From Magicicada septendecula (lineage: Eukaryota; Arthropoda; Insecta; Hemiptera; Cicadidae): a stretch of DNA of 64,000 nucleotides. Shown here piece by piece: positions 1-9,382 of this stretch. A model generated the notes under the pieces. It saw only the letters and a program-made list of their open reading frames with translations, ran no database searches and was not told the DNA's origin. The stretch covers positions 429,313,479-429,377,478 of the forward strand of contig CM068369.1 in the NCBI GenBank assembly GCA_034769895.1. Reading direction: 5' to 3'. The first letter of the stretch is position 1. The number at the start of each line of letters is the position of its first letter. The translations under genes and the position numbers were made by a program.

Positions 1-179
1 TTTTAACAAAACTTCATTATTAAACCCCAAATACCATTTTATAATAAAGCCCCAGCCCTTACTGAAAAAAAAAACGCCGGCAACGTGCTTCGCGCGCGCA
101 CTCATCTTCTGTTATTTTTCTTGTTTTTACTGTCCGAAAGTATAAAATTATCTCCTCTACTTCTGCAACTCGACCGCGG

Positions 180-464
180 TCACATAAATTCAAATGATAA
201 ATCCACTTTTACTGTTAAAATGTAAAGTTTTGTACCAAGCCTGACTTGGCCCGTTCCAGCACCGGAGCGATCAGTTGACCAACTGGGAACTAAAAACGTA
301 GCAGGTGTTGCTAATGTGATCTCATACTTTTGACGGAAAGCACTGCCTTGTGCTTCGTCGTAGAAGTTTCGTCCCATGCTATGCATGTAGTTGTTGGAGT
401 GACGATAGCAGACGATTTCAACTAGGCACTGGCTAACGTCACAGGAGGGGCCGGACTTAGACAT
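180..464 (-). CDS. Unrecognised 94-aa ORF (MSKSGPSC), LARD copy A
   Basis: This ORF of 94 aa begins MSKSGPSCDVSQCLVE. It is present at full length in all three copies and begins on the TAATG overlap with the upstream 42-aa ORF. Composition is balanced, with four Cys in the first 25 residues or so, a central polar region and a hydrophobic C-terminus ending LSFEFM. I see no retroviral domain, signal peptide or membrane segment. Its higher GC content than the surrounding element and its protein-like codon pattern suggest a captured fragment rather than chance, but with copies this similar, conservation of the frame is weak evidence. I do not recognise the family. Confidence 0.4.
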   Translation of the reverse strand: MSKSGPSCDVSQCLVEIVCYRHSNNYMHSMGRNFYDEAQGSAFRQKYEITLATPATFLVPSWSTDRSGAGTGQVRLGTKLYILTVKVDLSFEFM

Positions 465-592
465 TATTTCCTGCCGCTCAAACGCACATTGCTGAATTTA
501 ATCGCCCAAGCCATCTTGATTTTCGGGCTGGCAGCGTCATTCCGAGCTCGTACCTGTACTGCTCGTGGGCGCGCGGTCACTCTCATGCCCAT
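464..592 (-). CDS. Small basic ORF overlapping the next start, LARD copy A
   Basis: A 42-aa ORF starting MGMRVTARPRAVQ and ending LSGRK. Its stop codon overlaps the ATG of the next ORF in the arrangement TAATG, so the two reading frames are adjoined by one base. It is strongly basic (Arg and Lys rich). The region is GC-rich compared with the rest of the element, which hints at sequence captured from elsewhere. I recognise no family. A possible splice donor (CAG followed by GTACGA) lies inside it, so it could instead be part of a spliced exon. Confidence 0.35.
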   Translation of the reverse strand: MGMRVTARPRAVQVRARNDAASPKIKMAWAIKFSNVRLSGRK

Positions 593-735
593 TTCTGAGA
601 ATTTGAGGGTGGTACGAATTCCTTGCCGACTTACACAATACAAATTGCGCCTTACTGCTTTGTTTCAACACTGTGTCTTGCCACGTGTTCGATTCCAAGG
701 GAGATTAATGTTTGTTGTACAATAAAACTTTCACA

Positions 736-1491
736 CTAATTTTTTATAAAATCCCCAAAATGAAATAAATAAAATACCCTATGTTTTAGACACGTTACAA
801 CGCTCTCTCTCTCACTCACTATTTCACTATCTACTCTCAACGTATGACTCTCTGATACCACCCTTTCACTCACATTACCATTTTCAATATCATTGTTAAC
901 AATTGTTATCTTACTCTCTACTACCACATTTTTAATTAAATTCTCATTTTCGACATTATTGTTATCATTTGTTAATTTTTTATTATCATTATTTTTACTT
1001 TTACTCTGTTCTCCCACTGACTCTACTATTCTCTCAATATCTTGTTTCAATTCGTTACAACTACTTTCGCATATCATTTTTATCTCATTAATGTCACTTC
1101 TGAGTTCGTCAAATTTACAGTTAAATTCACTTGTCATTTCATTCAATTTTATATCGTTATTGCCAAAACGATTAATTAATTTGTTAAATATGTTATTCTG
1201 TACGTCTAATTTGCTGTCAAAACTATTCTTTTGTTCATCGAATTTCTCACTAAAATTGTGATTTTGAACATCAAATTTTGCATTTATTTTAGTGTCCCTA
1301 ACATCAAGTCTAGCATTTATCATGCTATATAAACGTGTTAACATCTCATCTGTATCAGATTTTTTACTTTGGACGGGCGTTGAATGAATTCCTTCATCCA
1401 TAATTTTTGACTCAGTTCCACTTAATTCAGTATTCATGTGGCTTTCGTTTTCAATGTCAGTTAAGCTGACATTCTCGTTATTATCTGCCAT
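736..1491 (-). CDS. Gag-like coiled-coil ORF, LARD copy A
   Basis: This 251-aa ORF begins MADNNENVSL about 190 nt after the primer-binding site, the position of gag. The N-terminus is acidic and polar. Residues of roughly 55-110 contain repeated short blocks of the type KFDVQN, KFDEQKN and KLDVQN, which suggests a coiled coil for self-association. There is no CCHC zinc knuckle and no protease or RT. The C-terminal half is rich in Asn, Lys and Glu. A related ORF at 15764-16005 shares the MA(D/E)NNE start and the coiled-coil blocks, which supports a gag-derived reading. The start is the first ATG of the open frame. Whether it is translated or retained only as an RNA signal is unknown. Confidence 0.6.
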   Translation of the reverse strand: MADNNENVSLTDIENESHMNTELSGTESKIMDEGIHSTPVQSKKSDTDEMLTRLYSMINARLDVRDTKINAKFDVQNHNFSEKFDEQKNSFDSKLDVQNNIFNKLINRFGNNDIKLNEMTSEFNCKFDELRSDINEIKMICESSCNELKQDIERIVESVGEQSKSKNNDNKKLTNDNNNVENENLIKNVVVESKITIVNNDIENGNVSERVVSESHTLRVDSEIVSERESVVTCLKHRVFYLFHFGDFIKN

Positions 1492-1668
1492 ATCTATAAA
1501 TTTATTAATCTAGATTTTCTTACATACAATATCTACCACTTTACTCTTAACCTCTGAACATTGATGTACTAATTTGTATGTGCTGCGTAATTTTTGCGTA
1601 GTTACTTAACCCTCAAATCAAACTTGCATTTATCGTAGGTGTGGCATTTTAATTATTCAAATTCGAGT

Positions 1669-1686
1669 CCCGTTCGTAGCGCCAAA
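1669..1686 (-). other. Primer-binding site, LARD copy A
   Basis: The minus strand reads TTTGGCGCTACGAACGGG immediately after the LTR end. The TGGCGC start and the position are typical of Gypsy-type tRNA primer-binding sites. Identical sites lie at 8089-8106 and 14518-14535. I could not assign the tRNA. Confidence 0.6.
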
Positions 1687-2914
1687 TGTGATCTTCTATT
1701 CACATACAAATACAAAAAATTATTTTATTTTCCACCTACCTTGTTTCCACCTATTTTCCGCCTTCTGCCAGAGTCCGCAACACGAACGTTAAAATGCAAA
1801 TATGATTATAGGTTATCGTAATAACTTATGCAACGCATTGTTAAAGAGAAATTAATTAAATTTTATTTTATACTTCAAAATATTCTTTAAGTATTAAATT
1901 GTTATTTATTTGGCCTCTTGGCTCAAATCATGGAAAATGCATAAAACCCTTACTGATAGTTACATGATGGTATTACACTTATACTTACAGAATTACAATA
2001 AACACCTTACCTTAATTAGACAGCCCAATCTGCTATTTACACTCACATTCACACCTTTACAAAACCAACTACTATTATTTAATTGACATGTTTGCACAAA
2101 AAACCCTTTATACAAATTTGTTGAAAATACGGTTACTGGTTACCCGACGGCTCACTGCTTTCGCTGACACGTGGCACGTATTCTTTAAATGTCCGAAAGC
2201 TTATTATTCATTTTATTTCGGCCCGCTCACTTCAGTGATTCTGTTAATAATTGTCTGATGGTCTATTTACTCACGGTGCCTCCCCGACTACATCGCACTG
2301 TGCACATATTGGATTTATATTTATCCAATTAATCAAATTTTTCGGCTCGCCAGCACGTTATGTTCCAACGGCCGCCGCCGCCTCACCACAACACCACTGC
2401 TGATTCACATTTTGGCTATATAATTTAGGTGAAACTTTGTGTCCGGTCGGCGGACGCACTACTGTTCGCGTCTGGCAGGTTATGATGTTACTTTTCGACT
2501 GACTTACATGCTGCTGGGCATCACTGCCTTGCCTGCGAACAAATATCGTCGCCGTTTGCAGCCTTCGTTATCTAAATTTTAGTAGCTGCACATTTGGCAC
2601 ACAGGATTTACGTGTGCTGTGCGACGACGATATTTCACAGCCTTTTGTGTGGATTAGGCGCTTCGCGGATGCAGGTGCTTGTGCATTGGTGAGTGGACAT
2701 CACACAGATGCAAAGTTCTTAGAATCGTGACAGTCGACAACATGACATTCCTTTATTAATATTTCATAACAGCTATTGCGTACTGCTCCATTGTTTAGAC
2801 TGCGAGTTAGATTCAACCAAGGACCGGACACATATATGAAGTAAATTGTACAATTTTAACCAAATCAACCCAAATTAATAAAATAAAAAAAACCTCCTAA
2901 TTCGCCCCATTACA
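1687..2914 (-). repeat. LTR A of the LARD array
   Basis: This is a 1,228-bp LTR. On the minus strand it begins TGTAATGGGGCG at 2914 and ends ATCACA at 1687, so it has TGT...ACA ends. A primer-binding site follows directly at 1686 and a G-run polypurine tract precedes it at 2915 onward. By eye it is identical to LTR B, while LTR C differs at roughly nine sites. Confidence 0.85.
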
Positions 2915-2962
2915 ATACCCCCCAATGAGAAATCTTCTGTCGAAACAGAAGAAATCTCATTG
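2915..2962 (-). other. Polypurine tract and adjacent hairpin, copy A/B boundary
   Basis: On the minus strand a G-run (TTGGGGGGTAT) directly precedes the LTR start, as a polypurine tract should. Next to it, 2923-2962 can fold into a hairpin: 8 bp of CAATGAGA with TCTCATTG, a two-base A/A internal loop, then 8 bp of TCTTCTGT with ACAGAAGA, closed by a 4-nt loop. An analogous hairpin with different inner arms is at 45146-45175. Confidence 0.65.
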
Positions 2963-4917
2963 CTAAAACCCCTAAGAGGACCGGTGAGGATATGGTGCCC
3001 AAACCCCCCATTTATTCTTATACCTCATGGGTAAATGACCCCCCTGGCTTGGCGACTATGGACGCATCTGAACGAGATCACTGGACTTCTCTGTGCGAGA
3101 TCCCAACACCGAAAATCGAACAGACACGCACCACAGCGCACCTCACCTTCTAACATGTTTCCCCAAAAAATCCAAATCCCTGGCTTATATCATGCCAGAT
3201 CCTCAACCGATATGTTGCCCCTTACATGCAAACTGGGCTGCCTTTAGCAGATACTGGGCTCACACACACACCTATAATATTTTTTAAACAAACTCATCAA
3301 TTAAAATAAGTTCAAAATCAGATTGTATCAAAACAAAAAATCTCTTATCTGGATAGATTAATTCTCTTTGTTATTATTACTGATAAAAAAAGAAACAAAT
3401 AAATTGAATATTTAATTAAAACATGGACTGCCTTATCCTAACATTTGATTATACATATATCCTAAACAGTATAATTCAATAACACTATTAATACACATAA
3501 ACAATAATACAACAAAAAATGCAAAACATCAATTTAATGGCAGGCACAAAAAGGATACACAAATATATATATATATATTTTTTTCTACTACCCCCTTTTA
3601 ATCCCTTAACCCCTGATACCCGTTACATATTAATGTGTTCTGCGCTAGGCATCTTGGCCTTTTCCCAGCCTCATCCTAGCCGTAAACCACATCTCCCTCG
3701 TGACCTGTAACTGAGTCACCGCTCATCCACACTCACTATTACCCCCCCTAGACTGTAGCGTCTAGTTGCTTTCACAAGGACTGATGCGGAAGGGGTGGAC
3801 AATTTTTTCTTTTATTCCACCCCCATCCTTGCTTCGGCGTTACAATAAAATTCGGTATTACACCTACTCGTTTTTTATTTATACACCCCTAATGGACTAC
3901 CACCCCTATCTGGGTGAAAATAGCCCTGTTCCAAAATTTGGTAGATTCCCCAAAAAATAACCCCCCTACTAAATCTAACAAACCACCGGGTTAATAAAAT
4001 AAAACAAACCACAAGCCGGTTATATCAGGTAAAATTCATGATTTGTCACAATTAACTACTTTCACGGTCATGGTCCGGTGAGGTCATGGCCGCACTTAGG
4101 TGGAGAATCTACAGTTAAAACATAAAACATAGATCGACATTAATAAAATTTATATGAACAGTAATATACACATCTTATTTTCCAGACACTATCTCATCTT
4201 AAACGTTCTTTCAGTTTTTTAATTTAAATAAATCACATCAATTAGTATTTAATTTATACTTCCTGTTTGAAAATGAAATTAAGTTCATTATTACAAGTTC
4301 ATTATTAAAAATCTTCTTTTCTATTAATTTAAGTACCAAATTAGTTTAATTTTATTTGATTAGTAACCTCAGAATTAATTACATTTTTCAAAATGATCCT
4401 ACATAAATATTATCTACATTCCATCACATCAGATGTTTCTTTCTATTTCATAATAAGATTTTCCTACTGGCAACGATTCAGCAGACTACAACATTTTTGT
4501 TATTGTCACCAAGCATGTCTGTAGACATTAGTCACAACATACAACACACTTGTTTACATAAACAGTCGTCTGCCAGACTGGTGTTATAAACACAGTTATA
4601 AACACTCTCAGTTTCAACATTCATGGTTACATCATACTAACACCTGTACTTCACTTTTCAATTTGTTATAAATCTTTTAGATAACACATTTATCAATGTC
4701 TATTTCTTACAGTTCAACCAAATATAATTCTAATTCACCTTTCAGTTATTATTACTTTTTAATTACAGTTTCTATTTAATACCATTATCTCAATGCATTT
4801 TTATTATTGAATTAAACTTTTTTCACACCAGTAAACATTTTATTCTATCTGATTGGTATTATGAACTTTATGCTTACAATACATTATCCACCTATTGACC
4901 TGAGCACAAAATGCACA

Positions 4918-4952
<35 letters not shown>

Positions 4953-5219
4953 AATATCTCCACGTAACCTCTGAAACATTTAACAACAATGTTATTTCAT
5001 ACAAACAATTTAACTGTCAATTACCAAACACCTATCTCGTAAAATAATTTGAATTCATTAGAAAACTTCAATTATATAACATTCAAATCAATCAACATAT
5101 TTAAAACATCTCAACTTGGTTTGATTACATTAATTGTTGAAAATACAATTCCATTGCTATCAACACAATTACAATTCTCCAATCACTGTTTTCAAAATTA
5201 ACATAGTTATTTATTTAAA
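2963..5219 (-). other. LARD internal region B, 3' non-coding part
   Basis: No convincing gene. The first 0.8 kb or so (to about 3780) resembles 45176-46050 of the Gypsy element. The rest is AT-rich filler with a CA microsatellite at about 4917-4952 and an ATT tract at 5229-5252. Short plus-strand ORFs here are shadows. Confidence 0.6.
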
Positions 5220-5435
5220 TTGCAAAATATTATTATTATTATTATTATTATTTCAACAATTACCTGCATACACATTGTTTACTTAACATTCTACAATGCA
5301 CACAAACAAATTTACTACAATTATTTACAAACTTTTGTTATTCACTGTTCCGTTTTTCCACACTTCATTGTCCAAGTCTGCCAGGTCAAAACCATAAAAC
5401 AAAATATTTATAACTGTCCTTTATCGTTTTATAGT

Positions 5436-5741
5436 CTATCCTCCATCGTCATAGATAAGTCTTTGTTTTATATAGCATTGTTCAATTTCATTAACACACA
5501 AATTACTGTCTTGTGTGTCGTTACCATAAAAACCAAATTCATTCATTTTACCAAAATAATCATAAAACAAGTCAACGTTAAGTACATCGGTTAAGTCTCC
5601 ATCAGTAATTACATTCATTATCAAGTCAGTTATTTTTTCATCATAAAGTAAATTATTATTATTTAAACATGTATCATCAAAATAATCTTCACTCTCAATT
5701 TTAACAGGTAAGTACTTCAAATCATTAACATCTCTTTCCAC
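5436..5741 (-). CDS. Second half of the overlapping acidic ORF pair, copy B
   Basis: An open frame of about 101 codons, very rich in Asp, Glu, Asn and Tyr. It overlaps the end of the 5717-6112 ORF by 25 nt in another frame. Its first codon is GTG, and stops lie immediately upstream in the same frame, so it lacks a normal start. It could be reached by ribosomal frameshifting in the overlap, or it may simply be the tail of a once continuous ORF. The copy at 11863-12168 has the same arrangement. No family is recognised. Confidence 0.3.
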   Translation of the reverse strand: MERDVNDLKYLPVKIESEDYFDDTCLNNNNLLYDEKITDLIMNVITDGDLTDVLNVDLFYDYFGKMNEFGFYGNDTQDSNLCVNEIEQCYIKQRLIYDDGG

Positions 5742-6112
5742 TCATTATAATCTCTCTTTAGTTTATATAATTCTATCTCTTTGTCAACACACAACTCTCC
5801 ATCTAAATCTCTCTCATCAAAACACCATATTACACTTTCAACATCCTTCCACACAGAGGGTATTAATTTATACAAAAAAGAAAAACAACTCAAATCTTCC
5901 ACTAAATAGGGTCTCTTGCCCTCCAATAATAACATTTTTGAACACCTTGGTTCATCACAAATAAGGGGAAAATTCACCCTCTGCCCTACACATTCATCTA
6001 CTCTTTCTTTCCATTCCTTTTCTAATTCATCAACACTAATTACTACCTCGTTACAACATATAACGCTGTAAGCTACTAATTCATCACCATTTAAATAACA
6101 TAGAAAAACCAT
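5717..6112 (-). CDS. Unrecognised acidic ORF in LARD internal region B
   Basis: An ORF of about 131 aa. The first ATG is at 6112; the open frame begins two codons earlier. It starts with a hydrophobic stretch (MVFLCYLNGDELVAYSV), followed by a charged region with several Cys and Trp residues, including a VWKDVESVIWC stretch, and ends NEWKEMLMI. A good splice-donor sequence (GGTAAGT) lies just upstream near 6140 on the same strand. The last 25 nt overlap a second open frame (5436-5741) that has no ATG start of its own, so the two may be one protein split by a frameshift. No known domain is recognised, although Env-like or captured-gene origins are conceivable. Confidence 0.35.
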   Translation of the reverse strand: MVFLCYLNGDELVAYSVICCNEVVISVDELEKEWKERVDECVGQRVNFPLICDEPRCSKMLLLEGKRPYLVEDLSCFSFLYKLIPSVWKDVESVIWCFDERDLDGELCVDKEIELYKLKRDYNEWKEMLMI

Positions 6113-6597
6113 AAACAATAATAAAAAAAAAACTTACACTTACCGTTCTTGTGTATTCTTGGGTCCAGGGTTTCACACGTACTTTGGGATACAAGCGTAA
6201 TTTTCAAGGTGGCGTGAATAACTCATACAATGCATCTTGGAAGAGAAATTATTTTTTGTTTATTAATCAAAAGTGTTGAACTTTACATTTTATCCAAATA
6301 TATTTTTACAGGTTTCTAAGATTGTGCAACTACCATATCTTATTTCCTATACTTACTTACTATTACTTACTTACTCTAAGATAGCCGAGCCTGCTTTACA
6401 CACGCACTTACATACATTATTTTAACAAAACTTCATTATTAAACCCCAAATACCATTTTATAATAAAGCCCCAGCCCTTACTGAAAAAAAAACGCCGGCA
6501 ACGTGCTTCGCGCGCGCACTCATCTTCTGTTATTTTTCTTGTTTTTACTGTCCGAAAGTATAAAATTATCTCCTCTACTTCTGCAACTCGACCGCGG

Positions 6598-6882
6598 TCA
6601 CATAAATTCAAATGATAAATCCACTTTTACTGTTAAAATGTAAAGTTTTGTACCATGCCTGACTTGGCCCGTTCCGGCACCGGAGCGATCAGTTGACCAA
6701 CTGGGAACTAAAAACGTAGCAGGTGTTGCTAATGTGATCTCATACTTTTGACGGAAAGCACTGCCTTGTGCTTCGTCGTAGAAGTTTCGTCCCATGCTAT
6801 GCATGTAGTTGTTGGAGTGACGATAGCAGACGATTTCAACTAGGCACTGGCTAACGTCACAGGAGGGGCCGGACTTAGACAT
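6598..6882 (-). CDS. Unrecognised 94-aa ORF (MSKSGPSC), LARD copy B
   Basis: The full-length second copy of the 94-aa ORF, differing by a single residue (His for Leu near residue 76, in GQVRHGTK). The downstream frame continues on the same strand as a 64-aa open stretch to 6417. No function is recognised. Confidence 0.4.
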   Translation of the reverse strand: MSKSGPSCDVSQCLVEIVCYRHSNNYMHSMGRNFYDEAQGSAFRQKYEITLATPATFLVPSWSTDRSGAGTGQVRHGTKLYILTVKVDLSFEFM

Positions 6883-7010
6883 TATTTCCTGCCGCTCAAA
6901 CGCACATTGCTGAATTTAATCGCCCAAGCCATCTTGATTTTCGGGCTGGCAGCGTCATTCCGAGCTCGTACCTGTACTGCTCGTGGGCGCGCGGTCACAC
7001 TCATGCCCAT
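6882..7010 (-). CDS. Small basic ORF overlapping the next start, LARD copy B
   Basis: Copy B of the 42-aa ORF described at 464-592. It has the same length and the same TAATG overlap with the following ORF. No function is recognised. Confidence 0.35.
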   Translation of the reverse strand: MGMSVTARPRAVQVRARNDAASPKIKMAWAIKFSNVRLSGRK

Positions 7011-7212
7011 TTCTGAGAATTTGAGGGTGGTACGAATTCCTTGCCGACTTACACAATACAAATTGCGCCTTACTGCTTTGTTTCAACACTGTGTCTTGCC
7101 ACGTGTTCGATTCCAAGGGAGATTAATGTTTGTTGTACAATAAAACTTTCACACTAATTTTTTATAAAATCCCCAAAATGAAATAAATAAAATACCCTAT
7201 GTTTTAGACACG

Positions 7213-7911
7213 TTACAACGCTCTCTCTCTCTCACTCACTATTTCACTATCTACTCTCAACGTATCACTCTCTGATACCACCCTTTCACTCGCATTACCA
7301 TTTTCAATATCATTGTTAACAATTGTTATCTTACTCTCTACTACCACATTTTTAATTAAATTCTCATTTTCGACATTATTGTTATCATTTGTTAATTTTT
7401 TATTATCATTATTTTTACTTTTACTCTGTTCTCCCACTGACTCTACTATTCTCTCAATATCTTGTTTCAATTCGTTACAACTACTTTCGCATATCATTTT
7501 TATCTCATTAATGTCACTTCTGAGTTCGTCAAATTTACAGTTAAATTCACTTGTCATTTCATTCAATTTTATATTGTTATTGCCAAAACGATTAATTAAT
7601 TTGTTAAATATGTTATTCTGTACGTCTAATTTGCTGTCAAAACTATTCTTTTGTTCATCGAATTTCTCACTAAAATTGTGATTTTGAACATCAAATTTTG
7701 CATTTATTTTAGTGTCCCTAACATCAAGTCTAGCATTTATCATGCTATATAAACGTGTTAACATCTCATCTGTATCAGATTTTTTACTTTGGACGGGCGT
7801 TGAATGAATTCCTTCATCCATAATTTTTGACTCAGTTCCACTTAATTCAGTATTCATGTGGCTTTCGTTTTCAATGTCAGTTAAGCTGACATTCTCGTTA
7901 TTATCTGCCAT
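7213..7911 (-). CDS. Gag-like coiled-coil ORF, LARD copy B, altered C-terminus
   Basis: The same gag-like protein as at 736-1491, but 232 aa. A CT-dinucleotide tract near 7221 is one CT unit longer than in the other copies. This shifts the frame and ends the protein with ERAL instead of the longer tail seen at 736-1491 and 13579-14340. The N-terminal acidic segment and coiled-coil blocks are intact, with only a few substitutions such as N for D in the FGNNxIK stretch. The loss of about 20 terminal residues in one copy suggests the tail is dispensable or the ORF is not under selection. Confidence 0.55.
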   Translation of the reverse strand: MADNNENVSLTDIENESHMNTELSGTESKIMDEGIHSTPVQSKKSDTDEMLTRLYSMINARLDVRDTKINAKFDVQNHNFSEKFDEQKNSFDSKLDVQNNIFNKLINRFGNNNIKLNEMTSEFNCKFDELRSDINEIKMICESSCNELKQDIERIVESVGEQSKSKNNDNKKLTNDNNNVENENLIKNVVVESKITIVNNDIENGNASERVVSESDTLRVDSEIVSERERAL

Positions 7912-8088
7912 ATCTATAAATTTATTAATCTAGATTTTCTTACATACAATATCTACCACTTTACTCTTAACCTCTGAACATTGATGTACTAATTTGTATG
8001 TGCTGCGTAATTTTTGCGTAGTTACTTAACCCTCAAATCAAACTTGCATTTATCGTAGGTGTGGCATTTTAATTATTCAAATTCGAGT

Positions 8089-8106
8089 CCCGTTCGTAGC
8101 GCCAAA
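8089..8106 (-). other. Primer-binding site, LARD copy B
   Basis: Same 18-nt sequence directly after LTR B as described for copy A. Confidence 0.6.
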
Positions 8107-9334
8107 TGTGATCTTCTATTCACATACAAATACAAAAAATTATTTTATTTTCCACCTACCTTGTTTCCACCTATTTTCCGCCTTCTGCCAGAGTCCGCAA
8201 CACGAACGTTAAAATGCAAATATGATTATAGGTTATCGTAATAACTTATGCAACGCATTGTTAAAGAGAAATTAATTAAATTTTATTTTATACTTCAAAA
8301 TATTCTTTAAGTATTAAATTGTTATTTATTTGGCCTCTTGGCTCAAATCATGGAAAATGCATAAAACCCTTACTGATAGTTACATGATGGTATTACACTT
8401 ATACTTACAGAATTACAATAAACACCTTACCTTAATTAGACAGCCCAATCTGCTATTTACACTCACATTCACACCTTTACAAAACCAACTACTATTATTT
8501 AATTGACATGTTTGCACAAAAAACCCTTTATACAAATTTGTTGAAAATACGGTTACTGGTTACCCGACGGCTCACTGCTTTCGCTGACACGTGGCACGTA
8601 TTCTTTAAATGTCCGAAAGCTTATTATTCATTTTATTTCGGCCCGCTCACTTCAGTGATTCTGTTAATAATTGTCTGATGGTCTATTTACTCACGGTGCC
8701 TCCCCGACTACATCGCACTGTGCACATATTGGATTTATATTTATCCAATTAATCAAATTTTTCGGCTCGCCAGCACGTTATGTTCCAACGGCCGCCGCCG
8801 CCTCACCACAACACCACTGCTGATTCACATTTTGGCTATATAATTTAGGTGAAACTTTGTGTCCGGTCGGCGGACGCACTACTGTTCGCGTCTGGCAGGT
8901 TATGATGTTACTTTTCGACTGACTTACATGCTGCTGGGCATCACTGCCTTGCCTGCGAACAAATATCGTCGCCGTTTGCAGCCTTCGTTATCTAAATTTT
9001 AGTAGCTGCACATTTGGCACACAGGATTTACGTGTGCTGTGCGACGACGATATTTCACAGCCTTTTGTGTGGATTAGGCGCTTCGCGGATGCAGGTGCTT
9101 GTGCATTGGTGAGTGGACATCACACAGATGCAAAGTTCTTAGAATCGTGACAGTCGACAACATGACATTCCTTTATTAATATTTCATAACAGCTATTGCG
9201 TACTGCTCCATTGTTTAGACTGCGAGTTAGATTCAACCAAGGACCGGACACATATATGAAGTAAATTGTACAATTTTAACCAAATCAACCCAAATTAATA
9301 AAATAAAAAAAACCTCCTAATTCGCCCCATTACA
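8107..9334 (-). repeat. LTR B of the LARD array
   Basis: Same 1,228-bp length and ends as LTR A, with no difference found by eye. It serves as 3' LTR for the internal region 9335-14535 and as 5' LTR for 2915-8106. Confidence 0.85.
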
Positions 9335-9382
9335 ATACCCCCCAATGAGAAATCTTCTGTCGAAACAGAAGAAATCTCATTG
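9335..9382 (-). other. Polypurine tract and adjacent hairpin, copy B/C boundary
   Basis: Identical to 2915-2962, beside LTR B. Confidence 0.65.

Noticed and set aside
489-725. 78-aa plus-strand ORF (MLNLIAQ), repeated in all three LARD copies
   Set aside because: It lies antisense to the element's transcription and over the 42-aa minus-strand ORF. Its conservation is explained by the recent duplication.
893-1261. 122-aa hydrophobic plus-strand ORF
   Set aside because: An antisense shadow of the gag-like coiled-coil ORF. Its Leu/Ser richness follows from the Asn/Lys/Glu codons on the other strand.
5220-5594. 124-aa plus-strand ORF with poly-Ile
   Set aside because: Made by an ATT microsatellite and antisense reading of the acidic minus-strand ORF.
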